A stretch of 64,000 nucleotides of DNA from Takakia lepidozioides (Eukaryota > Streptophyta > Takakiopsida > Takakiales > Takakiaceae). Below, piece by piece: positions 59,997-64,000 of this stretch. The first letter of the stretch is position 1. Each line of letters begins with the position of its first letter. The stretch spans positions 10,604,001 to 10,668,000 of the forward strand of contig CM060733.1 of NCBI GenBank assembly GCA_030704615.1, in the 5' to 3' direction. A program made the position numbers and the translations under genes. The notes below the pieces were generated by a model. It ran no database searches and was not told where the DNA came from. It saw only the letters and a program-made list of their open reading frames with translations.

Positions 59997-61654
59997 AAAG
60001 GATACCAATTTTGAAGAAGCATTGGGTTTTTGCACAAGTATATGGCATGATTTGATGGAAGTGTCGAGGGTGTGGGATGCAGATGAGCATAATCTGTGGA
60101 ACGTGAAGTTGTGAAGGAAGTTCTAAAGCCCAAATTGAATGACTTGTGTGATATTGTACATGAGTACATCATTCAGACCATCCTCGTCTCAGTCATGTTG
60201 GGGTAAGAAATCTACTTCTTGACATTCAGATTTCCAAGTTTTAGTCATTTATCAATTAGTTGGCATAGGACGTCTTTTCAAATCTCCCACTCCACCCATC
60301 TTCAATCTCATGGCTGACCCTCGGATTTTGACAGATATATAATCATAGTCCACACTTATATAAATCCATACGACGCTTGTTTCGTGAGGAGCAAGGGCTG
60401 GAAGGCATGAGCATCCACGGCAATTCAGTACCCTCCTGATTTGCCTCCTTGTCCTCCATTTGCTGTTTGGCTCCCTCAAGTGTACGGGATCATCTCTCAA
60501 TTCAATCAGATGGGCTTGATCCCTACAACACGTGAGGAATTACTGGATCTTTCAAGGCCTCCATCATTTACTTCTACTCTTTACTGCCCTGTCATTCAAG
60601 AGTTACAGCGATATGGTAACCATTACAGGGTGACATCCCCGGCATGAACACAACAAGTATGGTGTCTTTTGATTGTGTAGTCTCATTTGTTTTCCAGCAC
60701 CAGCCCATTACCAACAATTCAGCAAATGACATGGAGGAACCTACAAGATATGTGGGTCTTATAAGGGAGATTTTGCAAATTGACTATGGCCAAACACAGC
60801 CTATAGTGTTTTTGTGTTCGTGGGTACGGGCGAGTCGCGTGGGTCGTCAACCTATGTCAATGAAGCAGGATGATGCTGGCTTCACACTTGTCAATTTTAA
60901 CCGTATGCTTCCACCTTCTGAGCAACCTTTTGTGTTTCCTGGCCAGGTTGATCAAGTGTTTTTTTCTGATTGTGTGAAGGAGCCGGGGTGGAAAGTCGTC
61001 CTGGAGAAGAGCCCCCGAGCACGTAGAGTGGTCTGCGACATATCAATTGATAATGATGATGTGGCGGAAGTGGAAGGATTGTTAGCCCCACAAAGACTAG
61101 TGGAGACTCTGGTTACTGATGGCCCAACATGCAGCGGTACCGGTTTACTCCAAGCAGTGCCTCCTTGTACCTCCGAGCACCCCGTATACGTGGTGATGAT
61201 GTTCAGCCAACCCTTGGACAGATCAAGTCTGTGATGAAGACAGTGATACATGTAGTGACCCAGACATAGATGAGGATGATGAAGATTAGATATGCGCGAT
61301 TTGTGCACTCCAGTTATAGACCATGCATGATAGTTTAAGGTGGTAACACTCCCTTCGCATTCCCATTAAGATATCATGCTTGGACACTGGATTTTATGAT
61401 CAATTATGGAGTGCTTTCCTTTCAGCATCCTTTATTCATTTGTTGTTGCATTGGCTTTGGACCAACCCGTGCTGGTACCATTGCCATGGGTTCTGCCTGC
61501 AATGTTTTCTTACCATGGATTCGCACACACGCCACGAAAGGCCATCCAGACCATCCTCTGGAAATGCTCCAATGTTGTTTCAAACATCTCCACATTGCAA
61601 TGGATACAACAATGACATACGATGAGTGAAAGTGAGACTAGACCTCCAGCCAGC

Positions 61655-61912
61655 CGGCTTTCCCACATCAAATTGAAGGGGATCTGTAGATTATAGATAA
61701 CGGCTGTTGCCTTCTCAATGTCTTTTCCAATCACCTTCTGCAATGAACTGGGTATAAGATCCTTCAAATCACAAGTTTGAGCATCACGCACAAGCCACTT
61801 ACGGGGATAGAGTTTCCAATGCGAACCATTGGTCTTTTATTGATAGCATTGTTGTAAAATACATGGCTCAACATGGTCAATTTCGGGAATGACATATAGT
61901 ACGCTTTCATGT
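61655..61912 (-). repeat. Tandem coding-remnant copy A in element 2
   Basis: Pairs with 62400-62625. On the minus strand it reads VLYVIPEIDHVEPCILQQCY, GSHWKLYPRKWLV and AQTCDLKDLIPSSLQ. A stop interrupts it. The protein is not recognised. Confidence 0.7.
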
Positions 61913-62399
61913 ACTATGTAAAGCATGCAACTATGTACCAGTGACGTGGCTTGTTCGCCACTTAACCTGTTTGCCCATTCAGCCATCTCCACATTGTCAT
62001 GGATTTGCATGCTGGATTGTGAGGCATCCACACCGTCCTCTGAAATGCTATCATGGGGTTTCAGCTATGTCCACATTTCCCTGGATTATGCCTGCACGAA
62101 GCAAGGCCAACTGCATTCAGCACCCTCCACTTTATTATAGTATTGCAGCAACATTCAAAGCACTTCAATTTGTATTCATCGAAAACATCTAGGCTGGAAA
62201 AAGACATTTTTGCAGCAAAACTTAGGAAAGTACTTCTCCCCTTCCACTACACACGTGAAATGAAAGAAGCCAACCAACATCATACCAACCAAGAAAATAT
62301 GAAACCAGCCAAGAAAAGAGCCAATATATGCAGTGAAGGTCGACACTAAATGAAACTTATCCAACACTTACATTAGAGGAGGGAAACTAAGTCTTACCT

Positions 62400-62736
62400 C
62401 CATAAGCTTGCCCACATCAAATTTGGGAGCTTTCAGATTTTTCCTTTCCGGTTGAATGAACTTGGCTACAAGATCCTTCAAATCACAAGTTGAGCTTCAC
62501 ACACAATGAACTTACAGGGATTGAGCTTCCAATGCGAACCAGAAGTCTTATATTGATAGCATTGTTGTAAAACACATGGACCAACAATGACAGTCACTGG
62601 AATGACATATAGTACAGCATGCCGCTTCCAGTTGACCATCTACCCATGTAGGTTTCTTGTAACTATCATTCCACAGGGAATCATAGGTAATGTGGAGCTT
62701 GAAATCCAGCCCTCTTGGATGAATCTGGACCCACAC
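62400..62736 (-). repeat. Tandem coding-remnant copy B in element 2
   Basis: On the minus strand: VWVQIHPRGLDFKLHITYDS first, then VLYVIPVTVIVGPCVLQQCY, GSHWKLNPCKFIV and, after a frame change, CDLKDLVAKFIQPERKNLKA up to GKLME at a GTAAGA donor. Similar to copy A at DNA and protein level. It may be an exon of an unknown captured gene. Confidence 0.65.
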
Positions 62737-63539
62737 TCTATCCCTGCTCCTTCAGCTATCCATGCCTCTGACAGCCTACAATTCTACAGCAAACACCCCA
62801 ACCATACTGGTGTGGAGTTCTTCCCCAAACACCCCAACCCTACTTATCACAATCTGAAATGCATCTGCTTCTCTCTGTAGTCCAACAGGCATTCGTCTTT
62901 TTGTCTCCATTGTCCCACCATTGGGGTCGGAAAGTGTTCACCCCAAAGCTTCTCCTTACCTCTATTATATGTTTTTGGATACTTCCCTGCTGCCACACTG
63001 GCAGTAACTTGCCAAAGTCACTCCAAACCACCACAGATCTACCCAACGACCTAACTTACAGAATTCAATATGCATCTTGCGGCCGAGTCTGAGGAGAGGG
63101 CAACACAGGCTGAAATAGGTTGAAGAAGAAGGTGCCCTACCACATTATCCTTGACCTGTCCTGACCCATGGAGGATTTGACCGATGACCTCTTGTGTGTG
63201 CTGCTTGTGTCTGTAGTCAGGTAATGTCGGATTGGTCTATGAGATCGAACCACTACGGCGTAGATGAGTAGTCAGAGATTGAAACACGCTTGCTAAGACC
63301 AAGCTGACTCTCCCAAGAACGGCGAGCTCGCTTCTCCTCGTCTCGTCTCCTCCTCATCTTCTCCTTCGTGCATCATTTGCTCAACGCCTCCATCCCACGC
63401 CCCTGTATATCCTGCTATCATCGCGTTCCATCCCTCAGCTATGTGGTGTGGCGCATGAGACAAAAAAACGCCAAATCCCAGCCCTCCTTTCTGTTCACGA
63501 TTACACTAATGAGCAACCTTATTTGCATTATATGTGCCT

Positions 63540-63835
63540 TCAAAATGACACGTGTAGTGATGTAGTCGTATAAATAGAGCTCTGAAACCATCTTCAGTCA
63601 TGGAGTCATAAGATTCCATGAAACGTCGTCCACGTGTAGTCAAACATATCACACTAGTCATATAAACCATCCCTGTCATCATGATCAACAATGTTTGACC
63701 AATGCTCCCTAACTTTCCGGAGTCATGTAGTGATATCCATTACTACAAAGTCATAAAACTAAAACTGTAATGCATTTCAGCGCTCTGTAGTCATGTACCT
63801 AGTGCAGTTTTTATGACTCCGCCAAAGCCGTAGTC
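63540..63835. repeat. Right subterminal motif region of element 2
   Basis: Repeated GTAGTCAT, GAGTCATA and CTAGTCATA words, in the opposite sense to the ATGACTA words of the left end, as expected for binding sites in inverted arms. Confidence 0.85.
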
Positions 63836-63860
63836 CTAAAAACGCTCATCTCTTGTAGTG

Positions 63861-64000
63861 TGAGGTGGCGAACCTCACTTGGGACGTGGGGAGATTATCT
63901 CCACGTGAGACGTAGGCAGGCTCGTCTTCTTCTAGTCGAGCCTTCCGATGCCTCTCTCGCCACCATAGCTCTAGTACTTGAGATGGAGAGTGGGTGAGGT
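63861..64000. other. Right flank of element 2
   Basis: Begins with the TGA duplicate and continues the host DNA that ended at 50473. No ORF in this short piece could be matched to the zinc-finger fragment. Confidence 0.5.

Larger units (their letters stand above)
56336..61234 (+). pseudogene. tnp2-type CACTA transposase (element 2), gapped and frameshifted
   Basis: Exon 1 (about 56336-56552, donor GTAAGA) reads MLCNCDECHGGKVLL and NHYMIHGRDPLLQ. After an intron to 56942 come an acidic region, PLFEGCSISRLQATLTLLNA, GLQYTMIHACERGCVLFRGE and DICPVCRSSRYIPG, then IPRLKRMYRCKSIANLMTWH. The core follows (KAWRHIDTTFADFAAEPRSL, STSWSTWPVLLVNYNLPPWL, DVYLMPLVEELLELWRGIAA, LMWSIHDYPAYGLLSGQ, KGYAGCPACGPGV), then VLPYWE, an intron, TFDAMHCEKNLG, DUF4218 (HLVDELYLCGPVASRWMYPM) around the N gap, and DUF4216 (YVGLIREILQIDYGQ, DDAGFTLVNFNRMLPPSEQP, VDQVFFSD) at 60744-61010. 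One-base frame changes lie at 57355-57359, 57570-57572 and 58552-58556. The domain order is complete, so a recent active ancestor is likely. Confidence 0.9.
50474..63860. mobile_element. Complete-ended 13.4-kb CACTA transposon, element 2
   Basis: The left end CACTACAACAGATGAGCG (50474) and the right end complementing to CACTACAAGAGATGAGCG (63860) are inverted repeats over more than 20 bases. Both are flanked by TGA (50471-50473 and 63861-63863), the 3-bp target duplication of CACTA elements. Inside are ATGACTA-rich subterminal regions, a TnpA-like gene on the minus strand (51653-55795), a tnp2 transposase gene on the plus strand (56336-61234), and unassigned coding remnants near 61.6-63.1 kb. 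The two genes are divergent, with a shared 0.5-kb intergenic region. All 500 Ns are in this element. Confidence 0.97.

Overview
The window reads as nuclear DNA of a land plant, most likely a non-seed plant (fern, lycophyte or bryophyte). The basis is an intact 14-exon zeta-carotene desaturase gene with a plastid-type leader, an intron-poor DYW-type PPR gene with very uniform 'NMYAKCG...VVSWNAMI.GYAQHG' repeats, a ubiquitin-RPS27a fusion gene, and a dense plant-type transposon load (CACTA, hAT, Copia, LINE). The exact lineage is inference; no organelle or rRNA sequence helps.

Layout: 0.9-1.2 kb, a 158-bp tandem repeat; 1.6-1.96 kb, an unrecognised ORF; about 2.4-10.95 kb, a decayed CACTA (En/Spm) element with a tnp2-type transposase; 10.95-15.88 kb, a locus with 16 palindromes (12 upstream and 4 in introns) around a broken multi-exon gene that reads as a ParB-like domain plus a beta-class DNA methyltransferase, with its middle exons inverted; 15.89-17.96 kb, a 5'-truncated LINE that cuts this gene off; 20.27-25.66 kb, zeta-carotene desaturase (+); 27.5-29.0 kb, a decayed SERAC1-like alpha/beta hydrolase; 32.4-35.0 kb, PPR pseudogene pieces; 36.1-36.6 kb, ubiquitin-RPS27a (-); 37.1-37.6 kb, a Copia fragment with a coding minisatellite; 38.1-38.4 kb, a hAT MITE with a perfect 8-bp target duplication; 38.7-39.5 and 47.9-48.35 kb, two copies of a TTAA-flanked inverted-repeat element; 41.5-43.9 kb, the intact PPR-DYW gene; 49.9-50.4 kb, a BED-like zinc-finger gene fragment; 50.474-63.860 kb, a complete-ended 13.4-kb CACTA element with TGA target duplication, carrying divergent TnpA-like (-) and tnp2 (+) genes, the former with an FCP1/HAD-like domain inserted in it.

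How the parts relate: only three genes look fully functional and host-like (zeta-carotene desaturase, ubiquitin-RPS27a, PPR-DYW). They have unrelated jobs (carotenoid synthesis in plastids, ribosome supply, organelle RNA editing) and show no shared regulation. Everything else is mobile-element sequence, gene decay, or sequence in which I see no gene. The most unusual items are the ParB-methyltransferase locus with its palindromes, and the large CACTA element with a captured phosphatase-like domain. A 500-N gap at 59.18-59.68 kb is flanked by the same sequence on both sides, which looks like an assembly artefact. One-base frameshifts are common in the repeats but absent from the three intact genes.
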